Assembly: GCA_036874045.1 (NCBI GenBank) | Contig: JAZBRI010000003.1 | Span: 18,329,501-18,393,500, forward strand | Source of the DNA: Cymodocea nodosa | Taxonomy: Eukaryota; Streptophyta; Magnoliopsida; Alismatales; Cymodoceaceae | DNA: 64,000 nucleotides | Reading direction: 5' to 3' | Shown: in pieces, positions 10,643 through 21,640 of the stretch | Numbering within the stretch: position 1 is the first letter of the stretch | Layout: the number at the start of each line of letters is the position of its first letter | The notes under the pieces: generated by a model | What the model was told of the DNA's origin: nothing | The model's input: the letters and a program-made list of their open reading frames with translations, nothing else | The model's database searches: none | Position numbers and translations under genes: made by a program

Positions 10643-12872
10643 GTGCTGTTGGGTAACTCCACGATGAGGAAAATGACACCTAAATTATGGGAAGATGTAG
10701 TGGACACCGCACAGTTTCTGAAGGAATCTGAAGAATGGCACACGCGACAAAAGATCCGGAATACAACAAGAGAGAAAGAGCTACAAAAGGTAGAATTAGA
10801 ACTCTTTAACTTGAGGAAAGTTTTAGTTGAGATAGAAATACAAATACCACAGATAATGGAGACACGTATTAGAGTGGCAACTAAAATTGTAGTTAGCCAA
10901 GAAAGAAAAATCCGGCCAAACAATGAAGTAGCCCTAGAGCTAATTCAACGTAAAGCCAGATTGTGGTTTAAGAAACGCATTGCTGGTCGAGGAAGCTAGG
11001 CAATATGGGAGCAGCAACGAGCAAGACAACAGGAAGAATCAATTGTTGAAAGACATGTTCCTGAGGAACAGCAGTCAGGACCTCCAGTTCAACCAACAAA
11101 ACCTTTACCACGATTAGCATTTGTTTGGCTAAGAACTAAAGAAGAAGAGAAAGAATTTACTAGCTTGGTCAAAACAGCAAGAGACCAATGTGATACTCAA
11201 GAAATAGCTATGGCTAAGACACATATTTTATATGATGTCATTAAGAGAAAAAGGGTCGAAGAAAGGATAAGGGCCCAATACAAAATAAAAGTTGAACAGT
11301 ATCAGGCAGCAGCTACTATCAAACCTGCTGCAAAAGGAGATGAAGCTGGTCCTTCGAGACCAACAGTTATAGAAAAAGTTAAACAGGAAGAACTAGTACC
11401 TGTGGCTCAAAGGCTTGTAGAGCCTACTTTTGTAGATTTAATTTCAGAAGATGAAGATGAAGAATAGGCACAACTAATCAGAAAAAAGAAAGGAAAAGAA
11501 AAAGTGCCTGCATATGGAGAAATTAAATTTGAGATACCATTGTCAACAGGGCTTGTGAAGCAAATTTTTATTAACCTGCTATCCGATTCTAAGGAGGAGC
11601 AAGAGGAGTTGTAGTAGTAGGAGCAAAGAAAAGAAAAAAATGAGGCTGAAATTAGTCTACAGCCTATACAAGAAGAAACAGAAATTAGGGCAAAAATTGA
11701 ATTGCCCGTGACTCCATCCCAATCTGTTATAGAATCAGAAAGAACAGTAACAGAACAAATTGGTAGTTAGGAGGAAGAAGAAAGAATAGACAATGAAGAG
11801 AATGAAAGAAGCCATTTAGATAAAAATAATTTCACAGATTCCACTAAAGAGCAAGAAACTCTTCAGCAATATATGAAAAGAATTCAAGACAAAGTGGAGA
11901 GTTCTGTCGGCTCACCACCACAAACAGAAACAGAAATTCAGGAATCTGTAGAAAATGTTCAAATGCAGCCTATGTTAGAGGAAGAGCAAGTACAAACCCC
12001 TTTGGAACAACAAAGTCACCTTCCTGACCCGACTGAAACAATAATTTTGAATGAAGTACATTTTTGTAGTCAGGAAGCTTATACCAAATACCAAGAAATA
12101 AGGGGTTACGATATTATTTACAATAGACTGGTAAATTGGGATGGAATGCAAGAAATCAAAGATCTATTTGAATTCCAAGGTCTACTGCAATTCATTTCTC
12201 AAGAGAGAGGGCATGTAGTATATTAGAATTTAGTGCCCTGTTTTTATGCAAATTTAAGAGAAAGAGAAGGAGGATTAATTTCAGACGTGGAGGAAGCTGA
12301 TGTATAGATAACACTAGAGCTTCTCCACAACATTTTTGGATTGAAGAATGAAGGAATAAAAATTTTGGAAGATACAACTACCGTCGAGTGGACTGAATAG
12401 GAAATCAAGGATTGTTTAACTATCAATCCTGGTGTACCTTTATTAAACAAATTGAAGGATTTAAGTGGTAAGGCACACATGGTAGCTAACATTCTGATTA
12501 AAAATGTCTATCAACGATAGGGCCATGACATAGAATTAAGTCAATTTGTCAAATGGGCTACATATGTAGTTGTAAACAGTATTCAATAAATTGGTTTGCA
12601 GTTTTTATCTCCAAGCTAAAAGTAGTAAAGAAAAAATTGTTTTATGGAGATTTGATTCCATTACTGATGGTGGACTGTATCGATTTCACTAAATAGACAT
12701 CAAAAAGGATCAGATCAAGAACCATTTTAGTGAAAGAATATAGAAATTTTGTAGCTACAGAGATAGTTGTACCTTCTGGAGGAATTACAGGAGCTGTAGA
12801 AAGAATTAATCAATTAGAACTTCAATTAGAAAAACTCCAGAAGCAAGTAGATGAACTTAGGAATAGAGATTA
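10643..12872 (+). pseudogene. Env-like ORF of Athila-type copy 1 (broken)
   Basis: Starting near MLLGNSTMRKMTPKLWE, this is a long charged region. Its first part is predicted helical, rich in K, E and R with W and Q, like the repeated unit of the ORF at 5765. Its middle is acidic with DLISEDEDEE-type stretches. The last part (about 11960-12870) has FCSQEAYTKYQEIRGYDI, FEFQGLLQFIS and a GKAHMVANILIKNVYQR stretch. It matches the second copy at 48836-51172 closely, and the copia-borne ORF at 7330-8090 more distantly. Upstream, a TAGGGTTT telo-box lies at 10576-10583. Resemblance to the Athila/Calypso env-like domain is from memory of the family. It is broken, with several breaks. Confidence 0.65.
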
Positions 12873-13889
12873 AATTGTATTGTTCGTCTACTTGTATAAT
12901 TGTATGAAAATGCATGATGTATTTGTAATGTAAATTGATTCATAATAATGAATATAATTTTTCAGATGTACTTTTCATACGTGTTTTGGATGTGAAATGA
13001 ATGAAATTTATTGAATATTATATAATTTGTGGAACTTTATGAATGAATATGTAACAGATTTACAATTTGCTGAATGACAAGATAAATGCTTAAAAATTTC
13101 TGCATGTTGCAAGGTAAAATGTAAATTCTGCATAATATAAAATGACCTACAAGTTAAATCTTTATATAATGTTCAGATTTAAATGAATTTTGATTAGAAT
13201 GATACATTAATGACATAGATTTAACTTTATTTCAATTAGCAGAATGAAAAAAAAAAAAAAGTAGAGAGAAATTTACGAGAGTAAACTTAGAAGTTGCTAA
13301 GTGTTAACTCAACGAAATAAGTCCGTTGAGTTAACTGTAACTCCACGAGGTCAATAATATAATATAAGGTCACTCCGTTGAGTTATCTGTAACTCAACGA
13401 AGTTAGTCTGTGGAGTTAGCAACAGTAACCGACTATGTTCCGTTGAGTTATCTGTAACTCAACGAGGTTAGTTCATGGATTAAGTAGAATAGTTATTCTT
13501 TTAACCATGAACAAAACTTCGTCGGTTTAGCGGTTACCAAAATTTAAAATTAATAGTGGTACACGTACCCATAAAAACAGGAACCACGATGCACGTTGCA
13601 AGATACGTTCTTGCAACGAGATTTATTCACTTTATGGATGTACATTATATATATAAATCAGAATATTTTTTACGAGTTACTAGCACTTTTAAAATAAAGG
13701 AGAATGCTTTGGAGGAACTAGAAGGAGAAGCAGTTGATTCAACTTCATCCGACAACAAATATTTACTGAATGGAAAGCTTCAGACTAGTATGTAATTAAT
13801 CTTCTACTATTTATTTATGAGCACATGGACCCGTTCTCTAAGCACTAAGCGATTAGTAAGAACACCTACCTAGGAATTTTCATTGTAGA
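12873..13889 (+). other. Non-coding spacer with inverted-motif array before gag
   Basis: It separates the env-like and gag modules. Positions 13303-13475 hold alternating AACTCAACGA and TCCGTTGAGTTA words in inverted pairs. A TATATATAAAT stretch lies near 13647. A 79-codon open frame at 13556-13795 is not kept in copy 2 and is not considered coding. The same layout appears at 51173-52140. Confidence 0.6.
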
Positions 13890-15159
13890 GGAGTACTGAA
13901 AAATTTTCTGAACTGAACTTTAACGAAATTCTTTGGGGTGTAGCTAACCTTTCTTTAAAAGAGAACGTAGAGATGGTTATTCCAGTAGAAAAACCATTAG
14001 GAGAAATTCTGTATCCAGAATTAGTTGATGAACCTTCATGTATTCGATTACCAAACTTTGAGGGAGATAGGTTTGAACTGAAATCTAATTATATTAGTTA
14101 ATTGCCACATTTTCATGGATTAGAAAGAGAAGATGCTTATTATTTCCTTAGATAATTTAAGAAGTTTGTCAAATGATAAAAATGCCGAACATGAGTATAG
14201 ATGCTATTAAACTTAGATATATCCCTTTTTCTTTAAAAGACACAGCTAAGAGATGGTTATATACTCTATCACCCGATTCAATTTCTACATGGACTAAATT
14301 TTGCTCTATTTTTCTGGAAAGATATTATCTAACACATTAAACGATTAAAAAGAAGAAATAAATATTAATGTGTAGCCAAAAATAGGGTGAATCATTCTGG
14401 AAATACTTTGAAAGATTTAAAGATTTATTGACTCAATGTCCACATCATGCAATGAGTAAAGCACAATTAATAGGTATAATTTATGAAGGCATAGATGTTT
14501 CAATGAAATCTTTATTAGAATCTACTTGTCAAAATGGATTTTTAAAGTTATGTAGTGAAGAAGCATGGGCATATTTAGAAAACTTTGCAAAAAAAACTGC
14601 ATAGTAGGAAAATTCGATTGAAGCTATTGTAGATAAAAAAATATTGCCAAGAGGAATGCATGAAATAGATTCAAATACTATGATTGAGGTGAAATTAAAT
14701 GAATTAACAAAGAAAATAGAAGAGTTATCATTAAATCAAAAGCTAGTAGAAAAGAATGCAAACATAAATGATTTAGATATTATTTATGCTAGAAACCAGA
14801 GAGATAACTTGGGAAATTCTTATAATCCTAATTGGAGAAATCACCCGAATTTATCTTAGAAAAACAACAATTTCTAGGGAGGAGAAAATATGAATGAGAA
14901 GAATATAAGTTATGAAGCATTACTGGAACAAGGATCTAGAATAGAGATATTAGAAAAGATAATCCAACAATTAAACAATCGTCTAGATTTTGTATTTAGA
15001 AGTGCTGTAATTCAAAATCAGAATATAAATATACCACTTAGACAGAAGGAACCAATGGAAGGTAGACCTACTAGAGGATTGCCAATACAAGCTATACCTA
15101 ATCCTATCAATAGAACGGTCAATGAAATTGATACCTGTTTTGGGAGGATAGCTGAATGA
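13890..15159 (+). pseudogene. Gag-like region, Athila-type copy 1 (broken)
   Basis: Athila/Tat-type gag features are visible: IRLPNFEGDRFELKSNYI near 14040-14098, a helical retrotransposon-gag core to about 14600, the NPNWRNHPNLS motif at about 14828-14856 (typical of Athila gag), and a short helix with KLEKIIQQLNNRL-like sequence. It ends at a RPTRGLPIQAIPNP stretch. The zinc-knuckle or gag-protease linker that usually follows is not present; the F-box module comes instead. It is broken, with several breaks. Confidence 0.75.
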
Positions 15160-15348
15160 AGCAGCATATCTGAAGCAACTATCTATATGTATATATGTTT
15201 TTATTTTTAGTTAATAGTATCGTAGAGTTAGTCCTTAACTCAATGAATTTAGTCCGTTGAGTTATTCCTTAACTCCACGAGGGTGTGCAGTAGTTATGTT
15301 AATTTTTGTCTCTGCTAAATTATTGTTTGTGTTATACAGAATCAACAA

Positions 15349-16468
15349 ATGGAATTGATGCAATTACCGTTGGATGCACTAAGGGAAGTACTAAGTAACT
15401 TGTCAGCCAAAGATCTGTGCAGGTTGTGTTGTATATCAAAGGAAATTAAAAACTATATTGAAGAAAAATATTTTCAGGGACTACAAGCTGCAAAAATGAC
15501 TAAGATTAGAGATGGATTCATATGGAGGTCATTTAATCGTAGTTCAATTAACCATGAATATCTAGCTACGGAAGAAACTACTGGAATTCCACCCAATGCA
15601 TTAGAAGGAATAAATCATATTATGAGGATAGATGAAGGATTAATCATATACAAGACGAGACCAAGGTATGCAAGTTTATTATTACCTAATATTTTGATAA
15701 GAAATCCTATAACAGGAGAAGAATGGAATATAGGAAGACCTAATAGATTTGAAGTACCCATTGTAAATTGTGGGTCAGCTTTAATATTTTCTGATAAAAA
15801 TTCTGCAATTCCTAAAAGTTATATTATTGGAGACCTACAGGAAATTGGGGTGAAGATTTACACTTAAGTGTGTATAATTTTTTGAATAGATCTTGGAATG
15901 AAAATATTATGATATATCTAGGACATAAATCATTAATTAACCAAACACATGTCATACTTATATATCTTGTCACAGATATTTCAATTGCATTTGGATCTGA
16001 TTTATACATAGTGAGCATAGACAGTTATGATGAATATATAGAAATTTTACCTATACCGAGTGATATAACTAAACCACCATCTGCAGAATTTAATAAAATT
16101 CAAATAGGAATGTGGTATAATGAAGAAGATGATCCTACTTTATGTCTAATAAGATTGTGGGATGAACTGATGAAATTTCAAATATGGATTATGGAAGACA
16201 TAAATGAATGGAAGTGGGAAGAGAAGTATATTGAAATAGATGTAGAAATAGAAATTGCTACATTACCTTGGAACCAAAAAGGATCCCTTTCTGCATTTCA
16301 TATCATTAATGGTAATACACTTGTATTTGGAATTTACACATTTACAAATTAAGAAGGAGAAAGAATTGCATGAAAACAGAATTAATAGCAAGAAGGACCA
16401 TGCCTAAAAAGTTTGTTTGGACTGATACATTTATTCCATTTGTTCCTACTTTTCAATCCTATTCTTAA
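15349..16468 (+). pseudogene. Captured F-box/FBA gene, copy 1 (broken)
   Basis: Residues from MELMQLPLDALREVLSNLS carry a plant F-box (L-P-x-D/x-L-x-x-V-L-x-x-L-x-x-x-D-L). An F-box-associated domain follows, with NPITGEEW, LYIVSID and FQIWIMEDINEW stretches. It matches the open copy at 53602-54741 along its full length. Plant F-box proteins of this type recruit targets to SCF ubiquitin ligases; whether this one ever did is unknown. TTATACAG, a good 3' splice-site shape, lies just before the start codon. An inverted-motif array lies at 15223-15288. The frame looks broken, with about two breaks. Confidence 0.8.
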
Positions 16469-18190
16469 GCTGTAATTTTGTGTGTTTAATGTTGTGTGTA
16501 TTCTACGTTTATGTATAAAAAAAAAAACAAAATATCAATCCAGTTTGTTGGTATCTATTCTGGGAAACCAATTGGCTTGCTTGTGAGCCACCAAAGGCAT
16601 AGGAGTCTGGGTTCCACACAAGACACTAAATTATCAATATTTGTTAAGTGTTATTTTGTTTTATATTTTGCTTTTATCTATGAATGAAAAGTTTTCAAAA
16701 TCAAAAATCGGAATATGCAGAAGGAGATACAAATAGAACAAGATATGTAACCAATTACTTACCCTAAATTTTAAATCAAACAAAACTATATTCATGCCTG
16801 CTACAATTACTGTACTTATTGTCAAATCTTTTACATTGAGGACAATGCAAAATGTAAGTATGGGGGGGAGGTAATTAAAGTAATAGCCATGTAAGTTTGT
16901 TAATTAAAGAAATTAAAATGGTACTACAAAGTTGTGGAAATTGAAAATTTTTATGAACTTGCTATAACTATCCAATAATTGAGACTGTAAAATGTATATA
17001 AATTGTAAATACTTGAATGTTATATTTAGAAGGCTATATAAGATGTTATAGAATTTACTATTTATGCAAATCTAGATATAGTATCTTATGTTTTTTTTTC
17101 TGAATTTCATGAGTTTAATAATTTCACGATTTTAAAATGAAATCAGAATGCTTAATGAAAAATCAGTAAATTATCTGAAGTTCTGAAGGAGCTGAGATGT
17201 GAATTCTAGATTAAATGAAACACATATGATTAAAGATACATTTAATTTGACTAATTGAACTTGTAGAATGATTTATGTGTAGATCTTATTAAACTACAGA
17301 AAAAGTATGAGCTCACTATTATGGATTTATATTTTCAATAAATGATAGAAGCAGGACTATATGAGATTGGTGTTTTACTTCATCTGTATTAATAAAATAC
17401 GTATATATATAGTATGTGATTAATGCTTTGTTTTGTGTGTATTTTGATTAAAAAAAAAAAAGGAAAAAAGAGAAAAAATTGAGAGTTTATTGACTTGTTT
17501 GATCACGAACCTTTTGTACTTGAGTAGATAGGTATGTAAGGATTGTTGACCTGAAAAGGGACTCTTGAAATCTGGCTACCTAAGATCCTGATCAAATCTG
17601 GGATTATTGATTGAAAGCTCGTTACATGGGTACATTAAAAAGTTCCTGTATTATTTAAGCTTGTCAAATTAACTTTTAAAGTACGAAAAAAAAAATATAT
17701 ATATATATATATACTATTTTGAAAAGATACAAGTGTTTTGTGAAATACAGATATCTTATGAATCAAGTATATTTTCTATTATCTAGAATTGTTGTAATAT
17801 GAATCTAGAATTGACTTTTGAAGTTGTTTTAATGGAGATACAATTCTTTATTCTACTTGTCTTAATCATATTGAATTGGATTGTACTTTGATTCGTATGT
17901 TGATGAAATTTCTTCTAGAAATCTTATTGGAAAATTCAAGATAGCAGATGATGAAAAGAAGAACAAACGATAATATAATTAACACCTATGTGATAATGAT
18001 ATACTTTGTATGTAATTGACATATATTCTAAGTATATTAGCAGGTTGATTACTGAAACAGACAGAATATATTTTTATGATGAATAAAAGAAAAAAAGAAA
18101 GAAGAAGAATTAATTCTAGCACTTTTTGAAAGACCAATTAATTAGATCTTAGTTTGCTAAGGGATTAGCAAAATTTAGGTATAGGGGAAG
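16469..18190 (+). other. Long 3' non-coding region of Athila-type copy 1 with internal purine run
   Basis: It is conserved with 54742-56500 and codes for nothing visible. Near 16838-16872, ACATTGAGGACAATGCA precedes TGGGGGGGAGG. This pair is common in Athila-type elements and may mark an internal polypurine tract. A block at about 16550-16628 (GGGAAACCAATTGGCTTGC onward) is strongly kept between copies. The terminal tract TTTAGGTATAGGGGAAG ends at 18190, next to the LTR. Confidence 0.6.
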
Positions 18191-20384
18191 TGTTTAGAAT
18201 GAAAAAGTGCATATTATTAACGGTTAAATGATGGTTAATTGCATATTATTTAGCTTATCATATGAGAATTAAGCCATTATGTTATAATTGCACTATTATA
18301 TGCTTTAATTAAAGAATCTGATTAATTTTGGGAAATTAATGTTAATTTAGTACATTTCTAAACTGTCGGTAAGTTGCAAGCTGTGAAATTCTTAAGTATC
18401 TAAATTTTCTAATATTTCAGACAGTTATGTTTAACATATAGAACATATTTCGAACAGTTATGTGTAACAGACCGAACATGTCGGATAGTTATGTTTAAAT
18501 TGCTGAACAATTATGTTTTGAAAGAATATTTTATTATTTCCTAAAGTACACGTGTCGAAACTATAATGCATGACTTAAGTGAACTTTCGGTGAGTTATCT
18601 CTAACTATCCGAAATTGCAACTAGGCATCGGACAGTTATATGTGTAACCCTCCAAAATCTCTTTTTATTTATAAAATAGCTGAGGACACATGTCATGTTC
18701 TGGTAAAGTGACTTAAGTGGACTTTCGGTGAGTTAGCTGTAACTATCTGAAATGCATCTGAGCATCGGATAGTTAGACCTGTAACTCTCCGAAATGGTTA
18801 TTTTATTATTAAACTGCTGCTGACACGTATCGAGATTTGGTAGATTTACTTAAGTTATATATTGGTGAGTTATCTGTAACTATCCAAAATGCATCTAAGC
18901 ATCGTATAGTTAAGTTTATAAGTATCTGAAATGCATCTGAGCATCGGATAGTTAAATTTATGCATGTGTTTTATAGTTAAATCAACGAAGAAATTCTGTT
19001 GAGTTATCTATAACTCCACGGACTATTTATTTTCTAATATGCCACTGTAATAGTTGCATAAACAGGACAGTTGAAAGAAAAACCACGATTGCATGTATTG
19101 CGTAGGGAGAAGAAATCATCGTTGTTGATATGAATGAAAGAAATCCAACCGATCATTCAAGTAGAAGCAGTTACTACTGAAGAAATATAAAGGAAAAGAA
19201 GAAAAAGAGGTGCATGTATGATCGATGGACGGTAAGTGTGTATAGAGGAGCACCGAGCTTTCTACAGGCAGTATCAGCAATTCTCCAAAGTACCACACCA
19301 ACCATCGTTACCACCACCATAATCACCAACCATCAGAGGTCTGTGAGAATACTTTCTTGATGTCGGGTCGATTCCAAGCCAAACACAGTGCTTGACAACC
19401 ACTATGAGGAGTGATCGCGTTGCAGGAAGGGAAGCTATTTTCACCAAGCGCCGACTCATATTTCAGGAGATCGTAAAGGTTTTATCCTTGGCTTCGAGTT
19501 GATGCTTGTATGCTGAAGAAAAGATTATCTTGCAATTCTAGACTCGCGATTCTATAGGGAGAGGAGACAGAATTGTAAGTGGTTTAATTTTTAGTGGTGT
19601 AATCGCGTTGCAAGTAGTGTCGGAAGTATTTACTGTCGAGTGAGATTACTTTGCATTTCACCTTTCGCCCATTTCCATGGTCATATTAAAACAAAAATAC
19701 CAAAAATAATTTATCTATGTTGGTATGTTGTATTTGAGTGTTGTATTGTTTGTGTTGTATCGTGATTAATGTTATCTTTGTCAGTGTTGTGATTGTTTTA
19801 TGTTTGTTTTAGTTTTACAGTTTATTGAAATTGGTTCATTCAAAAGACTTAAAGATTGTAATGGTTACTGTTTGAATTATCTGAATGTTAGTATTGCTTA
19901 ATGATAAATCCAATGTTTACTAACATTAAAGAGCTTAATTGATGTTATTTACAATCTATGGAATCGCCCAATGGTTGGCTGAATTCCTTTGTGAATAGCA
20001 GTATTAAAAAGAAAAGACAGGCTCGTGGAGTTAACTTAAGTCCACGAGGTTAGTCCGTTGAGTTAGCTATAACTCAACGAACTTTATCCGTTGAGTTAAT
20101 TGGAATTTAACGGAGAGCTTATTGAATATATAAATTTGATTGTTAACAAACGGATAGTTCTAAACTTTTAAGCAATTCCCTATGAGATCGACCTGCACTT
20201 GCACACTGATACAATAAACACTGTGCACTTGCAGTTAAAGTACAAATTGGAATTAATATCTAAATTGTATTAAATGTTGTTTGTTTACTTCTAAAAGAAA
20301 AAGAATAGGCATAAAGATAAATTAAGTAAAAACAAAAGTAACAAATCCAAATTTTTTTGGTGTAGTGTTGGGAAAAAGCAAACA
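18191..20384 (+). repeat. 3' LTR of Athila-type copy 1 (2194 bp)
   Basis: It begins TGTTTAGAATG after a polypurine tract and ends GCAAACA before the target duplication GATCC. The first half is packed with GATAGTTA, TAACTCTCCGAAA and CGAAATGCATC words. The middle (about 19300-19560) is richer in GC, with a possible decayed reading frame. The last part has AACTCAACGA/GTTGAGTTA pairs at 20023-20120. Confidence 0.9.
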
Positions 20385-20389
20385 GATCC

Positions 20390-20865
20390 TAATCTCAAAA
20401 ACCAAGTCTAAATATTCAATCTGGATCCCAAACTGAAAAATGAAGTCTGAATATTCATATCTAGAAAAATTCTCCAACATCAGAAGAAATTCAAAATTCC
20501 AAGTAATTTCAAAAAAGGAGCTGCAAACACAAAAAGTCTAGAAATTTGACAACTAGAGAAGAAGAGATATAGAAGCTGAGCGAAAGAAGGAAAGGAGCTA
20601 CGTATATAAAGATCAAGTTTTATACAATTCGAAATTAGTTTTGAATAAGGACTTCATTTTCTATTTGAATTGTATATCGAACATTACTCTATCAAAATCG
20701 TCAAGAAGGGAATTGAGATGAAAAGATATTGTAAATTCTTTCTTTAAAGTTTATAAAGAATAGAATTTTATTTACGAGTGTTTTGTGCTCTTGTTTTATC
20801 CGCTGGTAATTTTTAATTACTAAAGACACAATTTATCTCCCTTTTTGTGATACAATGATCTTACA
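20390..20865 (+). repeat. 3' LTR of SIRE-type family 2, right part
   Basis: It continues the LTR interrupted at 9504 and ends near GATACAATGATCTTACA. It matches the reverse complement of 32434-32905. Together the two parts make about 1.28 kb, the same size as the inverted copy. Confidence 0.85.
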
Positions 20866-21640
20866 AAAGAAACTCTAAAAGATTCTCTTTCAAAAGAATT
20901 TCGGGTAACTTTATGGGAGTTCGTAAAGTTATGTAAATAACTATACGAGGGTTCGTATAGTTAGCATGGTAACTGTATGAGGGTTCGTATAGTTAAAGAG
21001 ATAACTTGACGAAGGATCGATGCCTTGTCAAGTTGATTTTACTTTGAGTAAAGTTATAGTATACTAGGTTTTGAGTGAACCAAAAACTTCTAAGATTAGT
21101 GAATCTTGAGTAAGGATTCAAGAAGTAGACGTACCCTAGTTAAGGAGAACTACTATAAATTATCTCTGTGTTTTTATCTTTGTTTCATTTCTATATTAAT
21201 TAGATTTAAAAAAGAGACCAAAAATTAGAATATTTGTGATATACTTAATTCACCTCCCCTTTTAAGTATAAATCTTTTCTACTATTGCTGAGCTTTAACT
21301 TGAAAGCTCAAGGTATTAGTTGCTGAGTTTAAACCTAAAAAGTCAAGAGTTGGTTCTTACTTTAACGTGAAAGTAAGTGTATGTAAGTGGTTAATCACTT
21401 AGTGAAGTTTAAGTTGTGCCTTGAGGGTAAACTATTCATTAGCGAAGAACCATCTAAAAATTCACTTATATGCTTTTATTATTTGCTTTAGTCTCTTCTG
21501 CATTAACTAATTAGAATCATTAAAATTTAGATTGCATAAGTAATTAATCAATTTAAATTCTTAAAAAAATAATACACTCATCATTTATACTCCTTCTAAT
21601 AAGTCTATACGATCTTAACAATAACTTTTCTTCAAAATTA
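20866..21640 (+). repeat. Old copia LTR remnant
   Basis: It has the usual layout of a copia LTR 3' half: a GTAGACGTACCCTAG-type block, CTATAAATTATCTCTGTG, then AATTCACCTCCCC near 21248. From 21286 it parallels the reverse complement of the LTR at 34990-35180 (GAGCTTTAACTTGAAAGCTC, GGTTCTTACTTTAACGTG, CACTTAGTGAAG). Short GTTCGTATAGTTA repeats lie at 20905-20985. It is more decayed than its neighbours, so probably older, and may be what the SIRE-type family 2 element landed in. Confidence 0.55.

Larger units (their letters stand above)
9505..20384 (+). mobile_element. Athila-type gypsy element with captured F-box gene, copy 1 (fossil, non-autonomous)
   Basis: The two ends are flanked by GATCC (9500-9504 and 20385-20389), and the interrupted LTR reads on across the site, as the uninterrupted inverted copy near 32915 confirms. 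Order inside: shortened 5' LTR, env-like ORF, motif array, gag block, F-box gene, long 3' non-coding region with an internal purine run, polypurine tract, 3' LTR. There is no protease, RT, RNase H or integrase, so mobility would have needed help. In about the first 240 aligned bases the two LTRs differ at roughly 15-20 places by eye, which suggests a few million years on a commonly used plant LTR clock. The coding parts are broken, with a dozen or more breaks in total. Confidence 0.85.
5700..20865 (+). mobile_element. SIRE-type copia family 2, 3' portion, interrupted by an Athila-type element
   Basis: Visible parts are an env-like extra ORF (5765-8375), a polypurine tract (8686-8698) and an LTR. 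The LTR starts at 8700 and resumes at 20390 after a 10.9-kb insertion. An env-like ORF between RNase H and the 3' polypurine tract is known for SIRE/Maximus elements. The start given is where the env-like module begins; no gag, protease, integrase or RT of this element is in the window. An inverted truncated copy lies at 32434-34834. The element is broken, with many breaks in the ORF. Confidence 0.75.

Noticed and set aside
13556-13795. 79-codon open frame between env-like and gag modules
   Set aside because: Not kept as a frame in copy 2; it looks like leader or spacer sequence.
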